This document shows, piece by piece, positions 45,024 through 53,789 of a DNA stretch of 64,000 bases. Each line of letters opens with the position of its first letter. The stretch's first letter is position 1. The notes beneath the pieces are model-generated. The model made no database searches. It worked only from the letters and a program-made list of their open reading frames with translations, and was not told the origin of the DNA. The DNA lies in contig JAKLJW010000013.1 of the NCBI GenBank assembly GCA_023150935.1, positions 43,768 through 107,767 of the forward strand, in the 5' to 3' direction. The translations under genes and the position numbers were made by a program. Source of the DNA: Candidatus Binatia bacterium (GTDB lineage: Bacteria; Desulfobacterota; Binatia; HRBIN30).

Positions 45024-45977
45024 TCACCGCCCTCCTCTGGTACGCAGCCTGACGACGGCGCGCTGCCCAGCCCGTCCGGAACGGCCGGCAAGCCGTTCCA
45101 AAGCGGCGTCCGCCTCGGGCCCCGGGGTGTCGGCCAGACGATCCATGGCCCAGTGCGCCACGATCCGGTCCGTTCCGCGGGCAAGCCGCTCGAAGGCTGC
45201 GGCCTGTGCCGCCGGGGTCTGCACGGCGGCATCCATCTGCGCCATGCCCATTGCGGCATAGCTCTTCCAGCGCCCGCGCGGGTCGGCGAGGATATCCGCG
45301 AGCCTGGCACGCGCGGTCGCGGTGCCAACGAAACCGAGGGCGTAAGTCGCGTTCTTCTGTGCCCGGGCATCATCGCCGTCGATGGCCGCGAGCAACACCG
45401 CTTCCGCCTCGGGGCTGCCCAGCATGGCCAGCGAACCCGCCGCGATAACTCTTACGGAAATGTCCGGATCGGTCAGACGGGAACGCACGATGACCTGGTC
45501 GGCGTCCGCGCCCACTTCGGCGAGCGCCGCCATGGCACGTTTCAAGACGGCCCGGTCGGCCGCACCGCGTACCAGCTCCCGCAAACGGGGTGCCGCCGCG
45601 GGGTCGCGGAGAATGCGCAGCGCGGTCACCGCGTGCGCCTGCACGGCCGGTTCGGCATCGTGGGTCGCAGCCAGCAGTGCCGGCAGGGACGCGCGGTCGC
45701 GCATCTCACCGAGGAGCCTGCAGGCCGCCGCGCGCGTCGGCGCGTCGCCAGCGACCACCGCCGCCCGCAAAGCCAGGGTGGCGTTGGCCCGATCGTCGAG
45801 CAGCGCCGCCATCAGCGCCAGACGCTCCGCCGGCACGGCCGACTGCCACGCCCCGAGGATCGCCGGGCCGTGCTTCGTGTCCACGGGCACCTGCCCCTGA
45901 GCGGCACCGGTCCCCAAAAGTCCGACCAGAACGAGCCCGACTGCCACCGGGCAGCGGGCCGACTGACTGCGCATCAT
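45024..45977 (-). CDS. Exported HEAT-repeat protein
   Basis: A 317-residue protein with a signal peptide (about 1-28) and six to seven HEAT-type helical repeats of about 31 residues (patterns such as DAPTRAAACRLLGEMRDRASLPALLA and ADRAVLKRAMAALAEVG). HEAT repeats form a solenoid for protein binding. It lies directly upstream of the phospholipase-like gene, separated by one base, so it may be a periplasmic scaffold or modulator for that enzyme; this is inference. AAGGTG precedes the ATG at 45977. Confidence 0.78.
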   Translation of the reverse strand: MMRSQSARCPVAVGLVLVGLLGTGAAQGQVPVDTKHGPAILGAWQSAVPAERLALMAALLDDRANATLALRAAVVAGDAPTRAAACRLLGEMRDRASLPALLAATHDAEPAVQAHAVTALRILRDPAAAPRLRELVRGAADRAVLKRAMAALAEVGADADQVIVRSRLTDPDISVRVIAAGSLAMLGSPEAEAVLLAAIDGDDARAQKNATYALGFVGTATARARLADILADPRGRWKSYAAMGMAQMDAAVQTPAAQAAAFERLARGTDRIVAHWAMDRLADTPGPEADAALERLAGRSGRAGQRAVVRLRTRGGR

Positions 45978-46140
45978 CTCACACCTTCCCCCGACCGGTT
46001 TTCGCGGGCCCCGCCGGTCGCGGGCCCTTCACAGGCCCGGCGCAATTTTTCGTCGCCACCTCTCCGTACACGACGGAACAAACATCAGGTACTCTGTCAG
46101 CCCCCATGGCGTCAAGCAAGACCTATCGCGCGGAGGCACC

Positions 46141-46596
46141 TTGCGAGACCCGCGTCGGGCGTGTACCCGTGCCGGCATGGCCTCCGTCGACTCGTTCCCC
46201 CGGTTCGCCCCGACGCCCGAGACGGCGCCGTTCTGGGAGGGCGTTCGCAACCGCGTTCTGCGCCTGCCCCGGTGCCGTACCTGTAATGCGTATCACTTCT
46301 ACCCGCGACCCCTGTGCCCGTATTGCTGGTCGCGCGATCTCGAGTGGGTGACCGTCGGGGGCCGCGGCCGGTTGCACAGCTTTGTGATCAACCAGCGGCC
46401 GCCGAAGCACGTCGGTCCCGGGCCGATCGTCCTGGCGATGGTCGAGCTCGACGAAGGACCTCGCCTGATGACGGAGCTAGTCGGGATCGACCCGGACCCG
46501 GCCCGGTTGCGCTGCGATATGCCGGTTGAAGTGGTCTTCGAGGCGGCCGGCGAGGGAGTGGTTCTACCGAAGTTCAGGCCACGAGGGGCGCGATGA
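46141..46596 (+). CDS. DUF35 OB-fold zinc-ribbon protein (ChsH2-like)
   Basis: An acyl-CoA-associated DUF35 protein with a zinc ribbon, CRTCNAYHFYPRPLCPYC, followed by an OB fold (GRGRLHSFVINQRPPKHV, PIVLAMVELDEGPRLMTELVG). Such proteins pair with Ltp2-type thiolases or enoyl-CoA hydratases in steroid or aromatic side-chain degradation. TTG at 46141 has GGAGG four bases upstream; ATG at 46177 is an alternative without a clear ribosome site. The stop overlaps the thiolase gene start (ATGA), so the two are coupled and likely form a complex. Confidence 0.82.
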   Translation: MRDPRRACTRAGMASVDSFPRFAPTPETAPFWEGVRNRVLRLPRCRTCNAYHFYPRPLCPYCWSRDLEWVTVGGRGRLHSFVINQRPPKHVGPGPIVLAMVELDEGPRLMTELVGIDPDPARLRCDMPVEVVFEAAGEGVVLPKFRPRGAR

Positions 46597-47756
46597 TTCG
46601 TGACAGTCAGGCCCTGCGCGGCACAGTGGCGATCGTCGGCGTCGCGGAGTCCGACGAACTCGGCAAGTTGCCGCACAAGTCGGCGTTGCAGTTACACCTG
46701 GAAGCCGCGGCCAACGCGATCGCCGATGCCGGCGTCGCCCGCGAGGACATCGACGCCGTGTTCACTTCCGGGCGCAACATGGCCTGCGACGTGCCGGAAT
46801 ACCTGGGTCTGCAGCCGCGGTTCGTCGGCGGCACGCAGGTCGGGGGCTGCTCCTTCCTGCTGCACGTCGAACACGCAATGGCGGCGATCGCCGCCGGTCT
46901 TTGCGAGGTAGCCCTGATCACGCACGGCGAAAGCGGGGCCTCGCGCGTCGGCATGCCGGCGATGCGCCGTGGCGACGATTCCGTCAACGCGCAGTTCGAG
47001 CTTCCGTACGGGCACGTGGGACCGGTGACCGGCTACGGCCTGATGGCAAGCCGGCACATGTACGAGTTCGGCACCACTCACGAGCAACTGGCCGAAGTCG
47101 CCGTGGCAACGCGCAAATGGGCGGCATTGAACCCCCGGGCACTCATGCGCGATCGGCTGACGATCGCCGAGGTACTGGCCTCGCGATGGGTGTCATGGCC
47201 GTTCCACCTGCTCGACTGTTGCCTGGTCACCGACGGTGGCGGCGCCGTCGTCATCACTGCGGCCGAACGGGCCGTCGACCTTCGCAAGCCTCCCGTCTAC
47301 GTGCTCGGCACGGGAACATGCGCGACGCACCAGATGGTCAGTCAGATGCCGTCTTTTTCCCGCTGGATTGCGGCCGAGGTCGCCGGGGCCCGGGCCTTCC
47401 GCATGGCCGGCGTGAGCCATGCCGACATCGACGTTGCCGAACTGTACGACGCCTTCACGATCACGCCGATCCTCGCCCTCGAGGCCCTCGGCTTCTGCGA
47501 ACGCGGCGAGGGTGGGCCCTTCGTCAGCGGACAGCGCACGGCACCGGGCGGCGAGTTCCCGATGAACACCAACGGCGGCGGCCTCTCGTACACCCACACG
47601 GGCATGTACGGTATTTTCACACTCATCGAGGCGGTGCACCAGTTACGCGGCGAGTGCGGGCCGCGCCAGGTTCCGGACGCCCGCATCGCCCTTTGCCACG
47701 GCACCGGCGGCATCTGGAGCGCCGCCGCGACGGCAATTCTGGCCCGGGAAAAGTAG
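46593..47756 (+). CDS. Thiolase-superfamily lipid-transfer protein (SCPx/Ltp2-like)
   Basis: A 387-residue thiolase-fold protein of the lipid-transfer/SCPx group. Recognisable blocks are DIDAVFTSG, GGCSFLLHVEHAMAAI, LVTDGGGAVVIT, VAELYDAFTITPILALE and NTNGGGLSYTHTGMYG. The group lacks a full thiolase active-site set and often acts as an aldolase that removes a side chain from a CoA ester together with a DUF35 partner. The coupled DUF35 gene supports this role, by analogy with ChsH2-Ltp2. The true substrate is unknown. Confidence 0.86.
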   Translation: MIRDSQALRGTVAIVGVAESDELGKLPHKSALQLHLEAAANAIADAGVAREDIDAVFTSGRNMACDVPEYLGLQPRFVGGTQVGGCSFLLHVEHAMAAIAAGLCEVALITHGESGASRVGMPAMRRGDDSVNAQFELPYGHVGPVTGYGLMASRHMYEFGTTHEQLAEVAVATRKWAALNPRALMRDRLTIAEVLASRWVSWPFHLLDCCLVTDGGGAVVITAAERAVDLRKPPVYVLGTGTCATHQMVSQMPSFSRWIAAEVAGARAFRMAGVSHADIDVAELYDAFTITPILALEALGFCERGEGGPFVSGQRTAPGGEFPMNTNGGGLSYTHTGMYGIFTLIEAVHQLRGECGPRQVPDARIALCHGTGGIWSAAATAILAREK

Positions 47757-47812
47757 GGCGACGGCCGCGCGGTCAACCGCCCGGCCCCTGCTCATTTATC
47801 GACCGCCTCGTT

Positions 47813-48760
47813 TCACGCGGGGAACAGCACGCTGACGCTCTCGCGCTGATGGATGCGCCGGATCGCTTCGGCGAACAGCGGGGCAACCGAGACCACCTCG
47901 ATCTTGTCCGCAAAGCGCACCGGTTGCGTCTCGATCGAGTCCGTCACCAGCAAGCGCCGAATCGGGCTCGCATCGAGACGCTCCATCGACCCGGGCGCGA
48001 AAACCCCGTGGGTCACCATCGCATACACGGCGTCGGCCCCCCGTTCGACCAGCAGGGTCGCGGCGGAGGTCAGCGTGTGGGCCGAGATGGTGAAGTCGTC
48101 GACGATCACCGCCGTGCGTCCCTGTACGTCCCCGATGATTTCCAGTGCCTCGGCGCGCTCGTTGTGATTCCGGCGCTCCTTGTCGACGATGGCGATCGAG
48201 GTATCGAGGAACGCGGCGTACTTGCGGGCTTGCTTGGCGAAGCCGATATCGGGCGAGACAACCACGAGATCGGGGAGGGCCTTGGTCCGCAGCGCCGCAC
48301 ACAACACCGGCAGGCCGTAGAGGACGTCGACCGGCACTCGAAAGAACCCCTGGATCTGAGGCGCGTGCAGATCCAGCGTGACAACCCGGTCCGCCCCCGC
48401 CGCCTCGATGGCGTCGGCGCACACGCGCGCCCGGATCGACACGCGCGGCTCGTCTTTCTTGTCGCCCTTGGCGTAGCTGAAGTACGGCATGACGACGGTG
48501 ACGGACTCGGCGCTGGCGCGCTTGAGTGCGTCGATCCAGAACAGCAGTTCCATGAAGTTGTCGTTGGTCGGAAAGACGGTCGACTGCACAATGAAAACCT
48601 CGCGCCCGCGCACGTTCTCCTTGACGTGCACGAAGAGGTTCCCTTCGGAAAAGCGGCGCAGCTCTCCGGCGGCAACCGCGACGCCGAGATCGGCGCATAT
48701 CCGACCCGTCAACCGCGGGCTGGCACTGCCGGCAAACACGAGCATTTCGCCCTCGTTCAC
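47813..48760 (-). CDS. prs: Ribose-phosphate pyrophosphokinase
   Basis: PRPP synthetase of 315 residues. Typical blocks: LVFAGSASPRL, RRFSEGNLFVHVKENVRGREVF, TNDNFMELLFWIDALKRAS, PYFSYAKGDKK and DLHAPQIQGFF. The PRPP-binding loop is atypical: VIVDDFTISAHTL, where most family members have VDDxxxTGGTL. It may bind its phosphate loop differently. GTG at 48760 overlaps the stop of nadB (GTGA), so PRPP and quinolinate-pathway genes are coupled, fitting NAD synthesis, since nicotinate-nucleotide formation needs PRPP. Confidence 0.9.
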   Translation of the reverse strand: MNEGEMLVFAGSASPRLTGRICADLGVAVAAGELRRFSEGNLFVHVKENVRGREVFIVQSTVFPTNDNFMELLFWIDALKRASAESVTVVMPYFSYAKGDKKDEPRVSIRARVCADAIEAAGADRVVTLDLHAPQIQGFFRVPVDVLYGLPVLCAALRTKALPDLVVVSPDIGFAKQARKYAAFLDTSIAIVDKERRNHNERAEALEIIGDVQGRTAVIVDDFTISAHTLTSAATLLVERGADAVYAMVTHGVFAPGSMERLDASPIRRLLVTDSIETQPVRFADKIEVVSVAPLFAEAIRRIHQRESVSVLFPA

Positions 48761-50460
48761 GACGCCGCCTCGGCCGCGCTCAGTCCGTAAGGGCGCACCG
48801 CGGCCCCGCGCCTGCCCAGGGACTCCATGAAATCGGTCTCCAGCGCAAACGGCGCTCCGGGCACCAGCACGGTGTCGTGCCGCCACGCCGCGTCGTCGCG
48901 CTTCGGATGGTCGATGTTGTAGTGCAAGCCGCGGCTTTCCTTGCGCGTGATCGCCGACTTGACGATCAGCTCGGCGACCAGGGCGATATTGCGCAGTTCG
49001 ATCAGATCGCCGGTGATGAGGAAGTCCCAGTAGTAGTCGCGGATCTCCTCCTGCAGGAGGGTGATGCGCGTCAGCGCGCGCGCCAGCCGCCGATTCGACC
49101 GCACGATGCCGACGTAGTTCCACATAACGCGCCGGATCTCGTCCCAGTTCTGCGATACGACCACGGACTCGTCGCTGTCGACGGCCTGGCCGGGGTTCCA
49201 CGGTGGCAGCGTCGGCGGCAGGGTGCGTTCGGCGGCGAGCAGGGCAACGGCGGCGGCCGCGGCGCGGTGGCCGAAAACGACCGCTTCGAGGAGCGAGTTG
49301 GACGCCAGGCGGTTGGCGCCGTGCAGGCCGGTCATCGCCACCTCGCCGGCGGCGAACAGACGGCGTACTGCCGTTGCGCCCCGGGCGTCGGTAACGGCGC
49401 CGCCGCAGCAGTAATGCGCCGCCGGCACGACGGGAATGGGCTGGCGGGTGATGTCGATGCCGTAGGTAAGGCAGCGTTCGTATATGTGCGGGAAGCGCTG
49501 CCGGACGAAGTCGGCGCCGCGGTGCGTGATGTCGAGGTAGACGTGCTCGTAGCCGTGCACCTTCATCTCGTTGTCGATGGCCCGGGCGACGATATCGCGC
49601 GGCGCCAACTCGGCATCGGGATGATAGCGGCGCATGAACGGCTCGCCTTCCGGACGGCGCAAGACGGCGCCCTCGCCGCGCATGGCCTCGGTAACCAGGA
49701 ACGACTTCGCCTGTGGGTGGAAGAGGCAAGTCGGGTGGAACTGGATGAACTCCATGTTGGCAACCGGGACGCCGGCGCGGTAGGCCATGGCGATGCCGTC
49801 GCCGGAGGCAATGTCGGGGTTGCTGGTGTACAGGTAGACTTTGCCCGCACCGCCGGTCGCCAGCAGGGTCGCGCGCGCCGACATCGTGACTACCTGTCCG
49901 GTTTCCACGTCGAGGAGGTAGGCCCCCCAGCAAGTCGGCGTGGCGATCGCCGGATCGAGCCTGGCATCGACGATCAGATCGACGGCGAGATGGCGTTCGC
50001 GCACTGCGATGTTCGGCTCGCGGCGCACGGCCTCGGCAAGGGCGCGCATTATCTCCGAACCGGTGACGTCGGAAGCGTGCAGGACGCGGCGGTAGCTATG
50101 GCCGCCTTCGCGGCCGAGGTCGTAACCGCCTTCACCGGCGGCATCGTCAGAGCCGGGGCGCAGCGAAAACCTGGTGCCCAGAGCGATCAGGTCGCGGATG
50201 CGGTCCGGCCCCTCGCGAACAACGAGGTCGACAACGTCGGAGTGGCAGAGGTCGGCACCGGCGCGCATCGTATCGCGGCCGTGCGCGTCGAACGAGTCCT
50301 CCGGGCTCCACACCGCCGCGATGCCGCCCTGAGCGTACTGGGTGGCGCTTTCGAGAAGCCGGTCCTTGGTGACCACGGTGACCCGGCCGTGTCGCGCCGC
50401 CTGCAGGGCGAAGGTCAACCCGGCAAGCCCACTGCCGATGACGAGGAAATCGCTCTCCAT
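48757..50460 (-). CDS. nadB: L-aspartate oxidase
   Basis: FAD-dependent L-aspartate oxidase (567 residues), first step of de novo NAD synthesis, giving iminoaspartate. The FAD motif is GSGLAG at 8-13, with SATQYAQGGIAAVW, the active-site HPTCLF and REGAVL-like EGAVLRR, and ATGGAGKVY. The ATG at 50460 gives the usual start MESDFLVIGSGLAG; the frame is open 30 codons further upstream. It is coupled to prs by a 4-bp overlap and divergent from the lytic transglycosylase gene. nadA and nadC are not in the window. Confidence 0.95.
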   Translation of the reverse strand: MESDFLVIGSGLAGLTFALQAARHGRVTVVTKDRLLESATQYAQGGIAAVWSPEDSFDAHGRDTMRAGADLCHSDVVDLVVREGPDRIRDLIALGTRFSLRPGSDDAAGEGGYDLGREGGHSYRRVLHASDVTGSEIMRALAEAVRREPNIAVRERHLAVDLIVDARLDPAIATPTCWGAYLLDVETGQVVTMSARATLLATGGAGKVYLYTSNPDIASGDGIAMAYRAGVPVANMEFIQFHPTCLFHPQAKSFLVTEAMRGEGAVLRRPEGEPFMRRYHPDAELAPRDIVARAIDNEMKVHGYEHVYLDITHRGADFVRQRFPHIYERCLTYGIDITRQPIPVVPAAHYCCGGAVTDARGATAVRRLFAAGEVAMTGLHGANRLASNSLLEAVVFGHRAAAAAVALLAAERTLPPTLPPWNPGQAVDSDESVVVSQNWDEIRRVMWNYVGIVRSNRRLARALTRITLLQEEIRDYYWDFLITGDLIELRNIALVAELIVKSAITRKESRGLHYNIDHPKRDDAAWRHDTVLVPGAPFALETDFMESLGRRGAAVRPYGLSAAEAAS

Positions 50461-50552
50461 GCTTTTTGTCGCATAGCACAGGCCTGCGCAGGCTCGCCAC
50501 GCAGCGAAATACGAATTGACGAACCGCGCCATCCACAGTAGCGTGCGCAACG

Positions 50553-51194
50553 ATGCCGGTGCGGAGAGTCTGGCAAGCGGTTGCCGTACTTGCGTTGCTC
50601 GCGTCGGGCGTGGCGGCCCGCGCCGACGTGTATATGTACAAGGACCGGCGCGGGGTCCTGCATTTCACGAACGTGCCGAGCGACCCGCGCTACAACTACT
50701 ACATGCCCGAGGTTTCCTCCTGGAACGCGGTACGAACCTGGCGGGCGTGGGGCTCGGGGCGCCTCGGGCGCATTGACGGAGCACGCCGCCGGGCCTTCGA
50801 CGGTATCATTCACGAGGTTTCGAAACGGCACGGAGTCGACACGGCGCTCGTCAAGGCGGTGATTCGTGCGGAGTCGGATTTCTCCCCCCACGCGGTATCG
50901 CCGAAGGGGGCACGAGGGCTGATGCAGCTCATGCCGGGCACGGCGCGGATGCACAACGTCTGGCGCAGCTTCGAACCCCGGCAGAACGTCGAGGGCGGAG
51001 TCAGGCACCTGCGCTACCTGCTCGATCGCTATGGCGGCAATTTGCGGCTGGCGCTGGCGGCCTACAATGCCGGCGAGGGCGCGGTGGACCGCAACGGCGG
51101 CGTGCCGCCCTATCCGGAAACGTGGCAGTACCTGAGCCGTGTCCTGCGTTTCCGCGACCTTTATTTGCGCGAGCAATGGCACGCGGGCGGCTAG
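50553..51194 (+). CDS. Lytic transglycosylase (SLT) with DUF4124-like N-terminus
   Basis: A 213-residue exported murein hydrolase. The signal peptide covers about 1-24. Residues 25-60 have the DUF4124 pattern (VYMYKDRRGVLHFTNVPSDPRY), and the SLT domain follows with catalytic Glu107 (IRAESDFSPHAVSPKGA), GLMQLMPGTA, and the lysozyme-fold AYNAGEGAV. It cuts peptidoglycan with formation of anhydro-muropeptides. The stop is TAG at 51192-51194, overlapping or abutting the pgsA gene. Confidence 0.9.
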   Translation: MPVRRVWQAVAVLALLASGVAARADVYMYKDRRGVLHFTNVPSDPRYNYYMPEVSSWNAVRTWRAWGSGRLGRIDGARRRAFDGIIHEVSKRHGVDTALVKAVIRAESDFSPHAVSPKGARGLMQLMPGTARMHNVWRSFEPRQNVEGGVRHLRYLLDRYGGNLRLALAAYNAGEGAVDRNGGVPPYPETWQYLSRVLRFRDLYLREQWHAGG

Positions 51195-51808
51195 TGCCGC
51201 CGACGATTTCGGACGTGCGCCCGCCGACGCAGACCCCTGTGGTATCGTTTGTCGGCCTGGCCAACCTGCCGAATCTGCTCACGGTCATCCGTATTCTCCT
51301 CATCCCGCTGCTGGTGGTGCTGCTGATGCACCCGGGGCGCGCGGCGAGTCTGGCGGCGGCGGCAACCTTCTTCGTGGCCTGCTGGTCCGACTTCTTCGAC
51401 GGTTACCTGGCGCGACGCTGGAACATCACAACGACGTTCGGCAAGCTGCTCGACCCGATGGCGGACAAGCTGCTGGTGGCGGCGGCGCTAGTCATGCTCG
51501 TCGGTATGGATCGGCAGCCGGCGGTTCCGGCATGGATGGTGGTGGTGATCGTCGGCCGGGAGATCGCGGTAACCGGCCTGCGTGCCATCGCGGTCGGCGA
51601 GGGAGTGGTGCTGGCGGCGGAGGAGCTGGGCAAGTACAAGACGGTCTTCCAGATGCTGGCGGTGCACGGGTTGCTGCTGCACTACGACTTCCTCGGCATC
51701 GATTTCTACGCCGCGGGCATGTACTTCCTGTGGTTCTCGCTGGCGATCGGCCTGTGGTCGGGCATCGACTACCACGTCAAGGTGATTCGGCAGATGGTGC
51801 GCGGGTGA
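51176..51808 (+). CDS. pgsA: CDP-diacylglycerol-glycerol-3-phosphate 3-phosphatidyltransferase
   Basis: An integral membrane CDP-alcohol phosphotransferase making phosphatidylglycerol phosphate. The motif D-x2-DG-x2-AR-x8-G-x3-D-x3-D is intact (SDFFDGYLARR ... FGKLLDPMADK), within a helix-rich protein of four to six membrane segments, and starts LPNLLTVIRILLIP. The start is not settled: ATG at 51176 overlaps the transglycosylase gene, while GTG at 51194 abuts its stop (TAGTG); both lack a strong Shine-Dalgarno. PgsA/PgsA2-type naming is by motif; relatives include CLS-type enzymes. Confidence 0.88.
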   Translation: MARGRLVPPTISDVRPPTQTPVVSFVGLANLPNLLTVIRILLIPLLVVLLMHPGRAASLAAAATFFVACWSDFFDGYLARRWNITTTFGKLLDPMADKLLVAAALVMLVGMDRQPAVPAWMVVVIVGREIAVTGLRAIAVGEGVVLAAEELGKYKTVFQMLAVHGLLLHYDFLGIDFYAAGMYFLWFSLAIGLWSGIDYHVKVIRQMVRG

Positions 51809-51944
51809 GGTGCGTTCGAGGTGTCAGGGTGTTACGCGCTCAAGCGAAGGCCGGAACAGCCCGGGGGCGTCCCCTGCCCTTGCCCGCCGTGCTTCTTGCG
51901 CCAGCCGCGGTCGCGTGGTACCTCACCAGTCCCCCCGGCGATAC

Positions 51945-52018
51945 GCGCCCTTAGCTCAGGTGGATAGAGCGCTTGGCTACGAACCAAGAGGTCGCATGTT
52001 CGAATCATGCAGGGCGCG
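51945..52018 (+). tRNA. tRNA-Arg, anticodon ACG
   Basis: A 74-nt cloverleaf. The 7-bp acceptor stem is GCGCCCT (51945-51951) with AGGGCGC (52011-52017), the D-arm has GCTC/GAGC, the anticodon stem CTTGG/CCAAG encloses loop CTACGAA with anticodon ACG at 51979-51981, and the T-loop reads TTCGAAT. The 3' CCA is not encoded, as the next bases are CTC. It reads CGN arginine codons after A-to-I editing. Confidence 0.95.
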
Positions 52019-52182
52019 CTCGATTTTCAATCACAGGTCGCCGCCCCCCCCCGGATGCGGGACGCGACGTTGTGTGTCAGTCGCGGCGGCGCTCCTTCGA
52101 GCGCCGCCGGCCAGCCCTGGAGGAAGGGCGGCAAGAGGCCGGCCGCGAACTTCCGTTCCGCCGATATCGCAGCCAGAGCCTT

Positions 52183-52587
52183 CTAGCGGCCGAGGACAGT
52201 CCAGCCGAGCGAACGCGCCGCCTGTGCCTGGCGGAGGTCGTACGTGACGAACGGCAGCGCCGAGCCCCCGGCGCGCTCGGCTGCGGCGAGGTGCAGCGCA
52301 TCGAGCGTGCGGACCTGGAGCGTCTCTGCCATCTCGCCGGCCCGCCGGCACGTCGTGTCGTCGAGCTCGATGACGTGGAAGCGCAACCAGTCGGCGGCGA
52401 AGGTCTTCTTCATGCGCGTGCGGTCGGAACCGGCGAGTAACCTGGCAAGATTGCGGACGACCTCCACCCAGGTGTGTCGGGCCGTGATCCAAGAGGGGTC
52501 GCCCAGCAGAATGCGCTCGCAGGCGTCGCTCTCGTCCTCGCTGATGTAACGCTTGAGCAAGGCGCTCGTGTCGACGTACAGGCTCAC
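52183..52587 (-). CDS. PIN-domain toxin (VapC-like)
   Basis: A 134-residue PIN-domain ribonuclease. The acidic active-site residues are visible: Asp6 (YVDTSALLK), Glu in WVEVVRN, Asp in TLDALHLAAAE and Asp in VTYDLRQ. It should be the toxin of a type II module. GTG at 52587 overlaps the stop of the antitoxin gene (GTGA), the usual antitoxin-first arrangement. Confidence 0.9.
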   Translation of the reverse strand: MSLYVDTSALLKRYISEDESDACERILLGDPSWITARHTWVEVVRNLARLLAGSDRTRMKKTFAADWLRFHVIELDDTTCRRAGEMAETLQVRTLDALHLAAAERAGGSALPFVTYDLRQAQAARSLGWTVLGR

Positions 52588-52844
52588 TCCCCACGGTCCT
52601 CGGCCAGCACGTCGTCGGTTCGCACCGCTGCGCGGGCGCGGCGCACGTGCCCCGCGCGGGCACGTGACGTGGGCGCCGCGATCCAGCCCTCGGCAAGACC
52701 CCGGTCGAGGCGAACGGCACCGGGGACCGGCCCGAGGATCGCCTTGGGGAGGCCGCGATCGGTCACCCGAATCGTCTCACCGCGGGCGGCGCGCTCGAGA
52801 TAGGCGGAGAGGTTCTGTTTGAGTTCCCGTACCCCGACGTCCAT
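52584..52844 (-). CDS. Phd/YefM-family antitoxin
   Basis: An 86-residue antitoxin. It starts MDVGVRELKQNLSAYLERAARGETIRVTDRG, a clear Phd/YefM (prevent-host-death) pattern with the DNA-binding first half and a flexible C-terminal tail that would neutralise the PIN toxin. It is coupled to the toxin by a 4-bp overlap. The promoter would lie in the 18-bp gap and beyond, upstream of 52844. Confidence 0.88.
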   Translation of the reverse strand: MDVGVRELKQNLSAYLERAARGETIRVTDRGLPKAILGPVPGAVRLDRGLAEGWIAAPTSRARAGHVRRARAAVRTDDVLAEDRGE

Positions 52845-52862
52845 GTGGCCACATTATCTTCC

Positions 52863-53409
52863 TCACGTGGATACTTCAAGCCGTGGATTTCTCCGGTGAG
52901 GTTTGAGGTGGAAGGCGCGGCGCCCAGGGCGATACACTGAGAAATCGCGGTGGTCGAGCGTGAAGACGACGGTCGTGCGCAAGTGCTCGGCCAACACAAC
53001 CACAGTGGCGTCCGCGAAGTCCATTGGGAGATCCGCGTAACGTTCCATCAGTGCCGCCGCCCGCGACACCTGGGCGCCGCCGAACTCAGCGATCTCGACA
53101 GCGCCGCTCGCCACAAAGGCGAGCAGTGCGCGCTGCGCGGGCCCGGAAAATCCCAGCAAGTAGACCGCCTCGGTCACCACCGCCAAGGACGTCACCCGCC
53201 GGCATCGCCGTAACTGTGCGGAACCCCGCGATGGCATCGACGTAACGGCTCAGAGTGCGCAGGCGGTCGGATATCTTCATCGCGAGCATCGCGTCGACGA
53301 GGCTATCGTCCACGGAGCCGTTGAACGCGACGAGTTCGGGAATTTCGGCAGGGACGGGCTCCACCGCAGGACCTTGCCGCTCGCTCACTTCTTTCGAATC
53401 GCCGTCCAC
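52863..53409 (-). pseudogene. Decayed PIN toxin locus with truncated N-terminus
   Basis: The PIN-like frame (52863 to about 53215) has VVTEAVYLLGF, MDFADATVVVLAEHLRTT and FTLDHRDFSVYR, so the second to fourth acidic residues remain. The first strand with its catalytic Asp (residues 1-40 of a normal PIN) is missing. A different frame, starting with GTG at 53409, reads about 70 residues (VDDSLVDAMLAMKISDRLRTLSRYV) that could be the old antitoxin, then runs into the PIN frame. A deletion near 53200-53220 that fused the two genes out of frame explains both. It is not likely to make an active toxin. Confidence 0.6.
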
Positions 53410-53789
53410 GACTGCACTTTTTCACGGTCCGACGACCATCACAAGGACGACGTCATCGCATCGATCCGTTGCCCGGTGTACCCGACCGACGGACTCGATG
53501 GCTGCTCGGTGGACCTCAAGCCGCGCGCGGCCGAAGTTCATGCCGTTATCGATTCCGATGCCGATTCCGACCACGACCCAATCGCCCAGGCCGAACAGGC
53601 GTTATGGAAAGCGTCGGATTATGTAGAGCTGCCACGCGGGCTTCCCTGCCCTGTATCCCGACGACGAGATCGCTGTTCCTGCAAGAAGCCGGCTCCATGA
53701 GCCCCGCGCTCGCGCGGTCCGTGAGCAAGCGAAGGCGAGGGACACGCTCAATGCATACGCGGAGTTCATGCGAGGGGATGATCGCGTCG
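53410..53789. other. About 380-bp region with no confident gene
   Basis: Short frames exist on both strands but none shows a family motif or a convincing ribosome site. A degenerate hexamer tract (53551-53574) lies in it. The region separates the decayed PIN locus from the FHA-transglutaminase gene and may be remnant sequence. Confidence 0.5.
53551..53574. repeat. Short degenerate hexamer tract
   Basis: GATTCC, GATGCC, GATTCC and GACCAC follow one another in register. The unit type (GATNCC) is the same as the right half of the tract at 4305-4382, about 49 kb away. Confidence 0.6.

Noticed and set aside
53374..53700. 108-residue open frame on the plus strand
   Set aside because: No motif, odd composition, overlaps a hexamer tract and lacks a ribosome site.
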